Of a stretch of 64,000 bases of DNA, positions 9,480 to 18,420 are shown piece by piece. Origin of the DNA: VXNE01 sp963668365. GTDB taxonomy: Bacteria > Pseudomonadota > Gammaproteobacteria > Pseudomonadales > Azotimanducaceae. Numbering within the stretch: position 1 is the stretch's first letter; every line of letters starts with the position of its first letter. The position numbers were made by a program, and so were the translations under genes. Under the pieces are notes generated by a model. It was not told the DNA's origin. It saw only the letters and a list, made by a program, of their open reading frames with translations, and searched no databases. The stretch covers positions 1,860,001 through 1,924,000 of the forward strand of contig OY764266.1 of NCBI GenBank assembly GCA_963668365.1. Direction: 5' to 3'.

Positions 9480-11369
9480 GTGATTGGCGAAGACCTCCTG
9501 GGCGGGCGGCGCCCGACGCGCCGTCCGCTGAATCGTTACCCGCTCTGGCGCTACGTGATGATCTGCATCGTCGTCCTGCTGGGGATGATCTACGCGGCGC
9601 CGAACCTGTATCCGCCCGACTACGCGCTGCAGATCGCGCCGGAGAACCAGGAACTGCACGTCAGCCAGTCGCTCATCGACGCTTCCGTCGCCGCGCTGGA
9701 AGACGCCGGCGTCGCCGTGATCCGCGGCGAAGTCACGCCATCGGGCGGCTTGATCCGGGTCGAGACCAACGAGGACCAGCTCAGGGGTCGCCCCATCCTG
9801 GACAACCTGCTGAACCCCAGCAACACGGCGCGCGCCTACGTCATCGCACTGAACCTGGCCTCGACGACCCCCGAATGGCTCGAGTCCATCGGCGGCAAGC
9901 CGATGGCGAAAGGCCTCGACCTCTCCGGCGGCATCCACTTCGTGCTCGAGGTCGACATCGACAGCGCCATCGGCAAACGCCTGGAAGACGAAGCGAAAAA
10001 CGTCAAGAATCAGCTCCGCGACGCCCGCATCCGCTACGCGCGCACCCAGGATCTGGTGCGGGACCAGGCCATCAGGATCGGCTTCACCGACGCTGCGATG
10101 CGCGATCGCGCGATCGAACTGCTCGCGGAGGACTATGGGCTCCCCAACTACCAGATGAGCGAAGACCTGGTCGACGGCCGGCCGGGCGTGGTCATCGAGG
10201 TCGACTCGTCCTACATCGACGAGATCGAGAACTACGCCATCACGCAGAACATGATCAGCCTGCGCAACCGGGTCAACGAACTCGGCGTCTCGGAGCCGAT
10301 CGTGCAGCGCCTCGGGCGCGCGCGCATCGTGGTCGACCTTCCCGGCGTGCAGGACTCGTCGGAGGCCAAGCGCATCCTCGACAAGTTCGCCAATCTCGAG
10401 ATCCGCCTCGCGGCGTTGCCGGAGGACCGTCCCTCGGAAGTCGAGGAAATGCCGTACGAGGGCCGCATGCAGCGCCTTCAGAGAGAAGTGGTGGTCACCG
10501 GCGACCGCGTGACCAACGCGATGCAGGACTACGATCCGGAAACGCAGTTGCCGCAGGTCAGCATCACCCTCGACAGCATCGGTGGCGATCGCATGCACGA
10601 GGCCACGGCACCCAATATCGGGCACCCGATGGCCATCGTCTTCATCGAGCAGAAGCCGATCAAGCAGGACGACGGCTCCGTGCTGCTGCGCGATGACCGG
10701 CGGCTGATCAGCGTCGCCACGATCAAGGCCGCCCTCGGCTACCGCTTTCGGATCACCGGCCTGTCGATGCGCGAGGCGCAGGATCTCGCGCTGCTGCTGC
10801 GGGCGGGCGCGCTGGCGGCGCCGATGCGCATCGTCGAGGAACGCACCGTCGGCGCCTCCCTTGGCGAGCAGAACATCGAACGCGGGATGTACGCCGTGGT
10901 CGCGGGCTTCCTCCTTGTGCTTCTCTTCATGCCCCTGTACTACAAGGTGTTCGGCCTGGTCGCCGACTTCGCGCTGACATTGAACCTGGTCATCCTGGTC
11001 GCCGTGATGTCGCTCCTCGGCGCGACGCTGACGCTGCCGGGCATCGCCGGGATCGTTCTCACCGTCGGCATGGCGGTGGACGCCAACGTGCTGATCTTCT
11101 CCCGCATCCGCGAGGAACTGACCCGCAGTCCTCCGCAGCAGGCGATCCAGGCCGGCTACGACCGCGCCTTCCTCACCATCCTGGACGCCAACGTGACGAC
11201 ACTGTTCGTCGCGCTGATCCTGCTCACCATCGGCAGCGGTCCGGTCGCGGGCTTCGCGGTGACGCTGGCCATCGGCATCGTGACCTCGATGTTCACGGCC
11301 ATCATGGGTTCGCGGGCCGTGATCAACCTCATATACGGCGGCCGGACGCTCAAAAAGCTCCACATCTGA
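9480..11369 (+). CDS. secD: protein-export membrane protein SecD
   Basis: SecD (629 residues) uses the proton gradient with SecF to pull exported proteins through SecYEG on the periplasmic side. The N-terminal helix (YVMICIVVLLGMIYAAPNLY) is followed by a large periplasmic region containing GLDLSGGIHF, then from about residue 460 the RND-type helices with the GMAVDANVLIFSRIREE motif bearing the proton-relay aspartate. I use the GTG at 9480; the typical SecD sequence begins about 14 residues later at LNRYPLWRY, so a short N-terminal extension precedes the family core. Confidence 0.96.
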   Translation: MIGEDLLGGRRPTRRPLNRYPLWRYVMICIVVLLGMIYAAPNLYPPDYALQIAPENQELHVSQSLIDASVAALEDAGVAVIRGEVTPSGGLIRVETNEDQLRGRPILDNLLNPSNTARAYVIALNLASTTPEWLESIGGKPMAKGLDLSGGIHFVLEVDIDSAIGKRLEDEAKNVKNQLRDARIRYARTQDLVRDQAIRIGFTDAAMRDRAIELLAEDYGLPNYQMSEDLVDGRPGVVIEVDSSYIDEIENYAITQNMISLRNRVNELGVSEPIVQRLGRARIVVDLPGVQDSSEAKRILDKFANLEIRLAALPEDRPSEVEEMPYEGRMQRLQREVVVTGDRVTNAMQDYDPETQLPQVSITLDSIGGDRMHEATAPNIGHPMAIVFIEQKPIKQDDGSVLLRDDRRLISVATIKAALGYRFRITGLSMREAQDLALLLRAGALAAPMRIVEERTVGASLGEQNIERGMYAVVAGFLLVLLFMPLYYKVFGLVADFALTLNLVILVAVMSLLGATLTLPGIAGIVLTVGMAVDANVLIFSRIREELTRSPPQQAIQAGYDRAFLTILDANVTTLFVALILLTIGSGPVAGFAVTLAIGIVTSMFTAIMGSRAVINLIYGGRTLKKLHI

Positions 11370-11381
11370 AGCGGTGGACGA

Positions 11382-12305
11382 ATGAGAAAGACCAATTTCG
11401 ATTTCATGGGCAAGCGGATGATCGCTTCGGGCGTGTCCGGGTGCCTCCTCCTCGTGTCGATCGTCGCCCTCGTGTTCTTCGGCCTCAATCGAGGCCTCGA
11501 CTTCACCGGCGGCGCGCTGGTCGAGGTCGGCTTCGACGACCCGGTGGTGCCGCAGGACGTGCGCCAGCGCCTTGAAGGTGCCGGATTCCTCCAGGCGGTG
11601 GTGCAGAACTTCGGTTCGGAGACGGAGGTGCTGATTCGCGTTCCGCCCCGGGCAGGCGTGGACCAGTCCACGGTCGGCGACGATATCCTGGCGCTGCTCC
11701 GGGACACCTACGGCGGCGTGGCGCTCCGCCGCTCGGAGGTGGTCGGACCCGCCGTCGGCGAGGAACTGACGGAGAAGGGGGGCATCGCCATGCTTGTCGC
11801 GCTGGCGGTGGTCATGCTCTACATCATGTTCCGCTTCACGGGCAAGTTCGCGATCGGCGCGGTGACGGCCCTGGCCCACGACGTGATCGTGGCGCTCGGT
11901 GCCTTTGCCGTGTTCCGCTGGACCTTCAACCTGGCCGAACTGGCGGCGATCCTCGCCGTCATCGGCTATTCGCTGAACGACACCATCGTCGTCTCGGACC
12001 GGATCCGGGAGAACTTCCGCATCGTCCGCCGGGGCAAGCCCATCGACATCATCAACCGGTCCCTGAACGAGATGCTCGGTCGGACGCTGGTGACATCGCT
12101 GACGACCCTGCTCGTCCTGCTCGCGCTCCTGCTGGCGGCCGGAGAACAGATTCGCGGCTTTGCCACGGCGCTCACCATCGGCGTGGTCGTCGGCACTTAC
12201 TCCTCGATCTATGTCGCGGCGAACATGCTGCTCGCGCTCGGCATATCGAAAGAGGACCTGACGCTGCCGGAGAAAGAGGCGGAAGACGACACGCCCGTTG
12301 TTTAG
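11382..12305 (+). CDS. secF: protein-export membrane protein SecF
   Basis: SecF (307 residues), partner of SecD, has a first helix after NFDFMGKR, the GLDFTGGALVEV motif typical of the family, a periplasmic P4-like domain, and five further helices. These include ALAHDVIVALGAF and the AVIGYSLNDTIVVSDRIREN motif. It starts 12 bases after secD. Its stop codon shares three bases with the stop of the convergent suhB gene. Confidence 0.96.
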   Translation: MRKTNFDFMGKRMIASGVSGCLLLVSIVALVFFGLNRGLDFTGGALVEVGFDDPVVPQDVRQRLEGAGFLQAVVQNFGSETEVLIRVPPRAGVDQSTVGDDILALLRDTYGGVALRRSEVVGPAVGEELTEKGGIAMLVALAVVMLYIMFRFTGKFAIGAVTALAHDVIVALGAFAVFRWTFNLAELAAILAVIGYSLNDTIVVSDRIRENFRIVRRGKPIDIINRSLNEMLGRTLVTSLTTLLVLLALLLAAGEQIRGFATALTIGVVVGTYSSIYVAANMLLALGISKEDLTLPEKEAEDDTPVV

Positions 12306-13105
12306 GAAGCAAGCTCCTTTCCTCCCGAGGCGTGGACGAGTCTCAACAAATCCTTGAATATCCGGGGGTTCGCCGCCATCAGGTGACCGTTCTCCATGAA
12401 GCGGTCGCCGCCGGCGGCATCGCTGACAAAACCGCCGGCTTCGCGCACGATCACCGCCCCCGCGGCCATGTCCCAGGGCTGCAGTCCGACCTGCACGAAC
12501 GCGTCGGTGCGCCCGGCGCCGACGTAGGCGAGGTCGAGGGCGGCGGCGCCCATGCGGCGGATGGACCGGCACGACCCCTGCAGTGCCCGGTGCATCTCGG
12601 TGTATTGCTCGAGGTGGGTTTCCACCATGCGGTACGGAATGCCGGTGGCGATGATCGCGTTCTCGAGCCGCGGTCGTTCGGAGACGCGCAGCCGCCTGCC
12701 GTTGAGACGCGCGCCGGCGCCCCGGGTCGCCGAGAACTCCTCGTTTCGCACCGGATCCAGGATCAGCCCGTGCTCGAGCACGTTGCTTCGCCGGACGCCG
12801 ATGGAAATGCAGAAATGCGGGATCCCGGCGAGGAAATTGCTCGTGCCGTCGAGCGGATCGATGATCCACACGAACTCGGCGTCCGCGTTCGCCGCGCCAT
12901 GTTCCTCGCCGACGATGCCGTGATCCGGATAGGTGCGCAGGATCGTGTCGATGATCGTGTCCTCGGCGGCGCGGTCGATCTCCGAGACGAAGTCGTTCTT
13001 CGCCTTTTCCTCGACCTTGAGGGTCCCGATGCGGTCCATCGCCCGAACGATGAGACGTCCGGCCCGGCGCGCAGCGCGCGAGGCGATGTTGATGATGGGA
13101 TGCAT
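12302..13105 (-). CDS. suhB: inositol monophosphatase family protein SuhB
   Basis: A 267-residue magnesium-dependent phosphatase of the inositol-monophosphatase fold. Metal-binding motifs are present in order: VGEEHG near residue 65, WIIDPLDGTSNF near 84, and WDMAAGAVIVREAGG near 217. In E. coli SuhB also acts in ribosomal-RNA antitermination complexes; the sequence alone cannot say whether that role applies here. The gene converges on secF with overlapping stops. Confidence 0.93.
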   Translation of the reverse strand: MHPIINIASRAARRAGRLIVRAMDRIGTLKVEEKAKNDFVSEIDRAAEDTIIDTILRTYPDHGIVGEEHGAANADAEFVWIIDPLDGTSNFLAGIPHFCISIGVRRSNVLEHGLILDPVRNEEFSATRGAGARLNGRRLRVSERPRLENAIIATGIPYRMVETHLEQYTEMHRALQGSCRSIRRMGAAALDLAYVGAGRTDAFVQVGLQPWDMAAGAVIVREAGGFVSDAAGGDRFMENGHLMAANPRIFKDLLRLVHASGGKELAS

Positions 13106-13274
13106 GAAGCAGGACCGTCCGAAGCGAGGCGCGGTGTCATTCTAACTTGGATCGTCCCGCGGTACGCCGCCCGGAGGAGCCTGTATGATGCGCCGCGCAA
13201 TCCCGCGGCACGAACCGACCGGCTTCGCCGGGCGCCGCGCCCTTCGCACAGGCAACGGGAGATCGCAGGAGCCC

Positions 13275-14024
13275 ATGGCCGACGTTCGCATCGTGCTGGT
13301 CGAACCCAGCCATCCCGGAAATATCGGCGGCGCCGCCCGGGCGATGAAGACGATGGGCCTCGCGTCCCTCTACCTGGTGCGCCCCGCGCGTTTCCCGGAC
13401 CCGCAGGCGGACTGGCGCGCGGCCCGCGCCGTGGATGTCCTGGCCGAGGCAAAGGTGGTCGACAGCGTCGACGAAGCCATCGGCGACCGCGTGCTTGCGG
13501 TCGGCACCAGCACCAGAAGCCGGCGCATCCCGATCCCTCTCGCCGACGCCCGGACCGTGGCGGAACGCCTCGCGTCGGAATACGCCGACGAACCCGTGGC
13601 CATCCTCTTCGGCCGCGAAACCAGCGGCCTGACGAACGAAGAACTGCAGCGTTGCCAAATGCACCTGTCGATCCCGGCCAACCCGGAATATCCCTCCCTC
13701 AACCTCGCGATGTCGGTGCAGGTCGTCTGCTACGAACTGTTCAAGGCGCGGTCCGCGCCCCAGGCGACCGCCGCCCCGGCCAGCGAACCCGGTCTCGCTT
13801 CTCTAGACGAGGTCGAAGGGTTCCTCGCCCACTTCGAGAAGGTCCTCACGCGAATCGACTTTCTCAAGCCCAGCGCCCCCCGGCAGGCGATGCCCCGCCT
13901 TCGGCGCATGTTCAGCCGCATCGGACTGGAGCAGACGGAAGTCGGCATGCTGCGCGGCATCCTGACCCACATCGAGAAATCGAGCCCTTCCGGTCGTGAA
14001 GAGGAAGACTCGGGGCGACCTTGA
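13275..14024 (+). CDS. trmJ: tRNA (cytidine/uridine-32-2'-O)-methyltransferase
   Basis: A SPOUT-class methyltransferase of 249 residues (E. coli TrmJ has 246) that methylates ribose 32 in tRNA anticodon loops. The SAM-binding trefoil knot is represented by VEPSHPGNIGGAARAMKTMG near the start, AILFGRETSGLTNEEL near residue 115 and the IPANPEYPSLNLAMSVQV motif near 137. An AGGAG ribosome site at 13267-13271 fixes the ATG at 13275 although the frame is open upstream. suhB diverges and the glycosyltransferase converges. Confidence 0.94.
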   Translation: MADVRIVLVEPSHPGNIGGAARAMKTMGLASLYLVRPARFPDPQADWRAARAVDVLAEAKVVDSVDEAIGDRVLAVGTSTRSRRIPIPLADARTVAERLASEYADEPVAILFGRETSGLTNEELQRCQMHLSIPANPEYPSLNLAMSVQVVCYELFKARSAPQATAAPASEPGLASLDEVEGFLAHFEKVLTRIDFLKPSAPRQAMPRLRRMFSRIGLEQTEVGMLRGILTHIEKSSPSGREEEDSGRP

Positions 14025-14079
14025 CGAGCCCCGGGCCGCCGCGCGCGCGCCGTTCCGGGCGGAAGAAGGCCGCTCTCCG

Positions 14080-15771
14080 TCACCGCCTGGACCGGTTCGG
14101 AATCGGCTGTGCTGCGGCGTCGGAGACGAAGCGCACGCCGAAGTCCGGAGGCGGCGTCGGCGCATCGCGATTCAAGCGCCGCATCACCGTGGGATGGAAC
14201 CGGTTCGTCATGACGGGGGCGTACTCCTCCCAGCGCCGAACTGCGTTCGTCGGACTTGGCCTGCGCAAGATGCGGACCGGTCCGAAGCGACGCTCCTCCA
14301 CATAGCCGGGAGGCGCGAGGTCCGCGTTCTCGGTCACAAGGTGCGTGACGGCCTGCTGCAGCGGTGTCTCGGCGAGCAGGACCGGTCCCGACCGGGCATC
14401 GTAGAAGGGAATCGGGGAGTGCAGGTAGAAGTAGCCGGGTGTATTGAAGTAGTAGCGGTCAACGTGCCAGATGCTGCGGACGCTGGGATCTCCCGCGAGA
14501 TGGCGGTATGCCGCGAACACCGGGTCCTGATCGCGCACAAAGCGCACCGCCCCGGTTTCGCGAGACCACGCTTGGTAGAGCGACCCTTGAAACGGCAGCG
14601 CATTGAGAAGGCCGCCCACGGCCACGGCCCCGGCCACGAGGCCGACCGCGCCTCGGGCGAGATTCGGGCGCGAAACAGCGGATGCGAATCCCACGGCGAG
14701 GTCGGAGCCGATCAAGAGCCACAGGGGAACGAGCACGAAGACAAATCGGTATTCCTTGTGCGCCTGCAGGGAATGCAGGACCACCACGATAGCGGCCAGA
14801 GATAGCAGGAGGGCGTACCTGCGCGCGTTGACAAGCGCTGCCAGGAAGGTCGCGGCGGCGAGTCCCGCGCTGGCGGCGGTCAGCCACGCGGCGTATTGCC
14901 AGCTCGCGCTCTCGCCCGCGCGCATGCCCTCAACGAGAACGTTGTAGCGGAAGTTGGTGATGTAGGAGTGGAGCATCCTCCCATCCCAGGTTGCGCCGTC
15001 GAATATGGCGACGGCGAATGCGAACGCGGCCGACAGCGCCACCAGGGCGATCCGGCGGTCGCTTCGGACGAACACGAGCGCGAGGAGAACGAGAGCGAGC
15101 GGCGCGTATTGCGGGCGGATGGCGGCGACGGCGACGGCGAGCATCGCCGGCAGCCAGGAGAAGCGGATTCCGTGTGGGCGGACGCTGGCGGCGAGGAGCA
15201 GCACGAACAATCCCGTAGCGACGAATTCCGTCATCGGCTTGTGCGCGAAACCGATGAGTTCGTACCAGAACGCACCTGCGAGGAGCGCGACGCGCGCGGC
15301 CGCTTCGCCAAAGTGACGGCGGCCAAAGACGTACATTCCGGCGGGCACAGCGAGCGAGATGGCGCAGAAAGCGAGCTTGACCCCGCCGATGTACCAGGCC
15401 GGTTCGCCGAGGCCGACAGCGTTCAGGGCCGCAAGGATGGCGGCGACGAAACCCGGCACCAGCCAGGAGCGGGCGCCGAAGAAGAACTCCCAATAGACGA
15501 TGCCATTGCCGAAGACCAGCCGATGGGCCGGTTCGAGGTACTGCATGATCTCGTCGGGATGAATGACGAAGTCGCCGGAGAGAGCGATCGCGGCGCGCGC
15601 CGCGAAGGCGACCGCGAGGATCGGAGCCAGCGCGCGCCAGACAGGTTGCCCGGGATGAACCGGATGCAGCAGTGATTGCGCGAGCTTCCCGGAGACAAGG
15701 GAGACCGAACGCGCACGGCGACCAGCCGCAACGCTCCGAAGTCCGGTCGGTCCGTCCTCGGAAGCCGTCAT
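14080..15771 (-). CDS. GT22-like membrane mannosyltransferase
   Basis: A 563-residue polytopic membrane protein. After a short cytoplasmic stretch, the first helix leads into the loop GDFVIHPDEIMQYLEPAH, followed shortly by a YWEF box, which carries the HPDE acidic motif of lipid-linked-sugar-dependent (GT-C) transferases. The later HKEYRFVFVLVPL box is also typical of the ALG9/PIG-B (GT22) family. About ten helices follow, then a soluble C-terminal domain. It likely transfers a sugar from a polyprenyl-phosphate donor to an envelope glycan; donor and acceptor are unknown. I start at the ATG at 15769-15771. The frame is open to 15936, but that extension would translate the dispersed-repeat region. 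Confidence 0.75.
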   Translation of the reverse strand: MTASEDGPTGLRSVAAGRRARSVSLVSGKLAQSLLHPVHPGQPVWRALAPILAVAFAARAAIALSGDFVIHPDEIMQYLEPAHRLVFGNGIVYWEFFFGARSWLVPGFVAAILAALNAVGLGEPAWYIGGVKLAFCAISLAVPAGMYVFGRRHFGEAAARVALLAGAFWYELIGFAHKPMTEFVATGLFVLLLAASVRPHGIRFSWLPAMLAVAVAAIRPQYAPLALVLLALVFVRSDRRIALVALSAAFAFAVAIFDGATWDGRMLHSYITNFRYNVLVEGMRAGESASWQYAAWLTAASAGLAAATFLAALVNARRYALLLSLAAIVVVLHSLQAHKEYRFVFVLVPLWLLIGSDLAVGFASAVSRPNLARGAVGLVAGAVAVGGLLNALPFQGSLYQAWSRETGAVRFVRDQDPVFAAYRHLAGDPSVRSIWHVDRYYFNTPGYFYLHSPIPFYDARSGPVLLAETPLQQAVTHLVTENADLAPPGYVEERRFGPVRILRRPSPTNAVRRWEEYAPVMTNRFHPTVMRRLNRDAPTPPPDFGVRFVSDAAAQPIPNRSRR

Positions 15772-15912
15772 TGGAGCAGCGGGGAAGTTCGGCGGCGGCT
15801 CGTCATGCGGCGGGTCGAACGAATCGGGTGTCGACGTCCAACTGGTCCACCCCTGGAAGAATCGAAGCCGGTCCGTCGAGAAGTATACACGGGGAGAACC
15901 TGGGGCCGCGCA

Positions 15913-15941
15913 GGACACCCATCCGGTTTGGGACACCCATC
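15913..15941. repeat. two copies of the GGACACCCATC dispersed repeat
   Basis: Copies at 15913-15923 and 15931-15941 are identical over 11 bases and start 18 bases apart. They lie between the glycosyltransferase gene and the MITE. The same 11-mer occurs in der and in degenerate form before queA. Confidence 0.75.
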
Positions 15942-15974
15942 GTGATCAATAGTGGCACCCGGACGAGATCCCCC

Positions 15975-16137
15975 CAGGGCGAATTTGTTCTCGGACATCC
16001 CTGATAGTGGCAGGATAACGTAAAGCCCTGATATTGAAGCGCATTTTCGGGTCAACGGAAAACTGGGCGAAGGGGTGCCTCAATCCATGTAACTCGTTGA
16101 TTTCATTGGACCCGGTGCAAAGAACAAATTAGCCGTG
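15975..16137. mobile_element. 163-bp MITE with 17-bp terminal inverted repeats and 10-bp target duplication
   Basis: The ends CAGGGCGAATTTGTTCT (15975-15991) and AGAACAAATTAGCCGTG (16121-16137) are inverted repeats matching at 15 of 17 positions. They are flanked by the identical direct repeat GAGATCCCCC (15965-15974 and 16138-16147), a clean target-site duplication. The interior is clearly more AT-rich than the surrounding genome and has no ORF long enough for a transposase, so it is a non-autonomous element. A 10-base duplication is in the range known for IS4-type transposases, but I cannot assign the parent. It sits about 10 bases upstream of the likely iscR promoter. Confidence 0.85.
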
Positions 16138-16155
16138 GAGATCCCCCTCAGCAGC

Positions 16156-16184
16156 TAGACCGAAATCCTTGGGTGCTGCATACT
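16156..16184 (+). promoter_or_regulatory. candidate iscR promoter
   Basis: TAGACC (16156-16161) and CATACT (16179-16184) have a 17-base spacer, each matching four of six consensus positions. Transcription would start near 16191, 28 bases before the iscR ATG. I do not see a convincing type 1 IscR operator. The MITE ends 19 bases upstream of the -35. Confidence 0.4.
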
Positions 16185-16218
16185 TGAAGGCTGATTTCGT
16201 GATGCAAGTCCGTGGATC

Positions 16219-16680
16219 ATGCGGTTGACGACGAGAGGCCGCTATGCGGTCACCGCGGTGCTGGATCTGGCGCTGCACGCCGAGGACGGGCCGGTAACGC
16301 TGGCGGACGTCGCCGAGCGTCAGGGCATCTCTCAAGCGTATCTCGAGCAACTGTTCCGCCGACTCAAGCAGGACGGCCTGGTCATCGGGGCGCGCGGCCC
16401 CGGGGGCGGCTACCGGCTTGCCCGGTCACTCGAGGACACCAGCGTCTCGGACATCATCAGCGCCGTGGGGGAAGGCGTCGATGCCACCCGTTGCGGGGGC
16501 GCCGGCGATTGCCAGGAGGGCGAGATCTGCCTCACGCACGAACTGTGGGCCGATCTCTCGCAGCAGATCGACCTGTTCCTGAAGCGCATCACCTTCGCGA
16601 CGCTGGTCGAGCGACGCGACATTCGCAACATCGCCCGCCGGCAGGATCCGAAGAACCTGATCGACGCCCAGATGCTCTGA
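16219..16680 (+). CDS. iscR: Fe-S cluster-responsive regulator IscR
   Basis: A 153-residue Rrf2-family repressor that binds a [2Fe-2S] cluster and adjusts Fe-S assembly genes to demand. The winged-helix domain spans the first 70 or so residues (MRLTTRGRYAVTAVLDLALH, then LADVAERQGISQAYLEQLF, then GPGGGYRLAR). The cluster ligands are intact: three cysteines with the C-x5-C-x5-C spacing in CGGAGDCQEGEIC, and the following histidine in LTH. It probably regulates the iscS gene 78 bases downstream. A TAAAAT hexamer in that gap (about 16742) may be an additional -10. Confidence 0.95.
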   Translation: MRLTTRGRYAVTAVLDLALHAEDGPVTLADVAERQGISQAYLEQLFRRLKQDGLVIGARGPGGGYRLARSLEDTSVSDIISAVGEGVDATRCGGAGDCQEGEICLTHELWADLSQQIDLFLKRITFATLVERRDIRNIARRQDPKNLIDAQML

Positions 16681-16758
16681 TCGGCGATCGGGGCAGCCGC
16701 GCCGATTCACGATTATCGGCTTCGGTCCCGTCGGTGTTCGGGTAAAATTTCCCCTCTT

Positions 16759-17934
16759 ATGCCAGCCAAGATTCCGAGCAAGGCCGTCTACCTGGACTAT
16801 TCGGCCACCACGCCCGTAGACCCGCGCGTTGCGGAGCGCATGGGCGCGTGCCTGCTCAACGACGGCGCCTTCGGCAATCCCGCGTCGCGCAGCCACGCGT
16901 ACGGCTGGGAAGCGGAAGAACTGGTCGAAGAGGCGCGCACCGAGGTCGCCGGGCTGTTCAACGCCGACCCCCGCGAGATCGTCTGGACGTCGGGCGCGAC
17001 GGAGTCGGACAACCTCGCCATCAAGGGCGTGATCGAGGCGTCGGGCGGCGAGCGCGTCGTCACTTCCACCTACGAGCACAAGGCGGTGCTCGACACCTGC
17101 GCCCACCTCGGGTCCCTGGGGGTGGAAGTCACCTATGTCGATCCGGACGACCGGGGCATCGTCTCGCCCGAGGCGGTGGCCGACGCCATTGACGCGGATA
17201 CCGCCATCGTCTCGATCATGCATGCGAACAACGAGATCGGCGTGGTCAACGACATCCGCGCCATCGGCGCGATCTGCCGCGAGAGGGGCGTGCCGTTCCA
17301 CACCGACGCGGCTCAGAGCGTCGGCAAGATCGACATCGACGTCCAGCGCGACAACATCGATCTCATGAGCGTTTCCGGCCACAAGATATACGGGCCGAAG
17401 GGCATCGGCGTGCTGTTCGTGCGACGCCATCCGTTCCTGCCCCTCGCTCCGCAGATACACGGCGGCGGTCACGAGCGCGGGATGCGCTCCGGAACGCTTG
17501 CCACCCACCAGATCGTCGGCATCGGCGAGGCGTGCGTCATCTGCCGCGAAGAACTCGACCGGGATGACGCCGAGAACAGGCGCATCCGCTCGTTGCGCGA
17601 CCGCCTCTGGTCGCACCTGCGGCAATTGCCGAAGACCCGGTTGAACGGCGATGAGGACCGGCGCCTGCCGGGCAACCTGAACGTGTCGTTCGGCGACGTC
17701 GATGGCGACACGCTGTTGACAGCGCTCGACGACCTGGCGGTTTCCACCGGCTCCGCCTGCACCTCCGCCACCGTCGAGCCGTCCTACGTCCTGAAGGCGC
17801 TTGGCGTTCCCGACGATCTGGCCCATGCGTCGATCCGGTTCACCGTGGGCCGCTATACCGCCAGCGATGACGTGGACTACGCTGCGCGCCGCGTCGCCAC
17901 CACCGTGGAGAAGCTGCGCGCCGCCCGCGTATAA
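16759..17934 (+). CDS. iscS: cysteine desulfurase IscS, lacking the C-terminal IscU-docking tail
   Basis: A 391-residue PLP enzyme that takes sulfur from cysteine for Fe-S clusters and tRNA thiolation. The alignment with E. coli IscS is strong from YLDYSATTPVDPRVAERM onward. The PLP lysine is K209 (SGHKIYGPKG) and the persulfide cysteine is C334 (STGSACTSA). The protein ends soon after IRFTVGRYTASDDVDY, so the last 20-odd residues of the E. coli protein (the SPLWEMYKQG...SIEWAHH tail that binds IscU) are missing. No reading frame downstream restores them. iscU, iscA, hscBA and fdx do not follow; ndk does. It may serve a different acceptor, or IscU may bind by other contacts. Confidence 0.94.
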   Translation: MPAKIPSKAVYLDYSATTPVDPRVAERMGACLLNDGAFGNPASRSHAYGWEAEELVEEARTEVAGLFNADPREIVWTSGATESDNLAIKGVIEASGGERVVTSTYEHKAVLDTCAHLGSLGVEVTYVDPDDRGIVSPEAVADAIDADTAIVSIMHANNEIGVVNDIRAIGAICRERGVPFHTDAAQSVGKIDIDVQRDNIDLMSVSGHKIYGPKGIGVLFVRRHPFLPLAPQIHGGGHERGMRSGTLATHQIVGIGEACVICREELDRDDAENRRIRSLRDRLWSHLRQLPKTRLNGDEDRRLPGNLNVSFGDVDGDTLLTALDDLAVSTGSACTSATVEPSYVLKALGVPDDLAHASIRFTVGRYTASDDVDYAARRVATTVEKLRAARV

Positions 17935-17991
17935 TGCAGCGGGCATCTCCGGTCGACCTCATGCCCCCAAGTCCATATCCAGGAGAGGCCA

Positions 17992-18420
17992 ATGCCAGTA
18001 GAGCGCACGCTGTCCATTGTCAAACCCGATGCCGTGGCCCGCAATGTCATCGGCGAGATCATCAGCCGCTTCGAAAAGGCCGGATTGCGCGTCGTCGCCG
18101 CGAAGATGACGCGACTGTCTGCCGCCGCCGCCGCCGGCTTCTACGCCGAGCACAAGGGCAAGCCCTTCTACGAGAAGCTGCTCGACTACATGAGTTCGGG
18201 GCCGGTGGTGCTCCAGGTGCTGGAAGGCGAGGACGCCATCGCGCTGAACCGCCGCCTGATGGGCGCGACTGATCCGGCCAAGGCGGATCCCGGCACCATC
18301 CGAGCGGACTTCGCCGATTCGCTCGACGCCAACGCCGTACACGGTTCGGACTCGCCGGCGAGCGCGGCACGTGAAATCGCGTACTTCTTCGATGGCGCGG
18401 AAATCTGTGTGCGGACATGA
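17992..18420 (+). CDS. ndk: nucleoside diphosphate kinase
   Basis: Ndk (142 residues) moves the gamma phosphate of ATP to other nucleoside diphosphates through a phospho-histidine. The active-site motif NAVHGSDS places the histidine at residue 117, as in E. coli. The opening ERTLSIVKPDAVARN is also diagnostic. A strong AGGAGAGG ribosome site precedes the ATG. The final ATGA overlaps rlmN and begins a run of seven near-contiguous genes to der. Confidence 0.97.
   Translation: MPVERTLSIVKPDAVARNVIGEIISRFEKAGLRVVAAKMTRLSAAAAAGFYAEHKGKPFYEKLLDYMSSGPVVLQVLEGEDAIALNRRLMGATDPAKADPGTIRADFADSLDANAVHGSDSPASAAREIAYFFDGAEICVRT

Noticed and set aside
9402..12869. An 1155-codon ORF on the minus strand across yajC-secD-secF-suhB
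   Set aside because: High GC leaves the opposite strand open; it is antisense to well-recognised genes and its His/Asp/Arg-rich product has no family features.
15772..15936. N-terminal extension of the GT22-like gene
   Set aside because: The extra 55 codons run over the upstream spacer and approach the dispersed repeats, contain no transmembrane or motif sequence, and the ATG at 15769-15771 gives a natural start.
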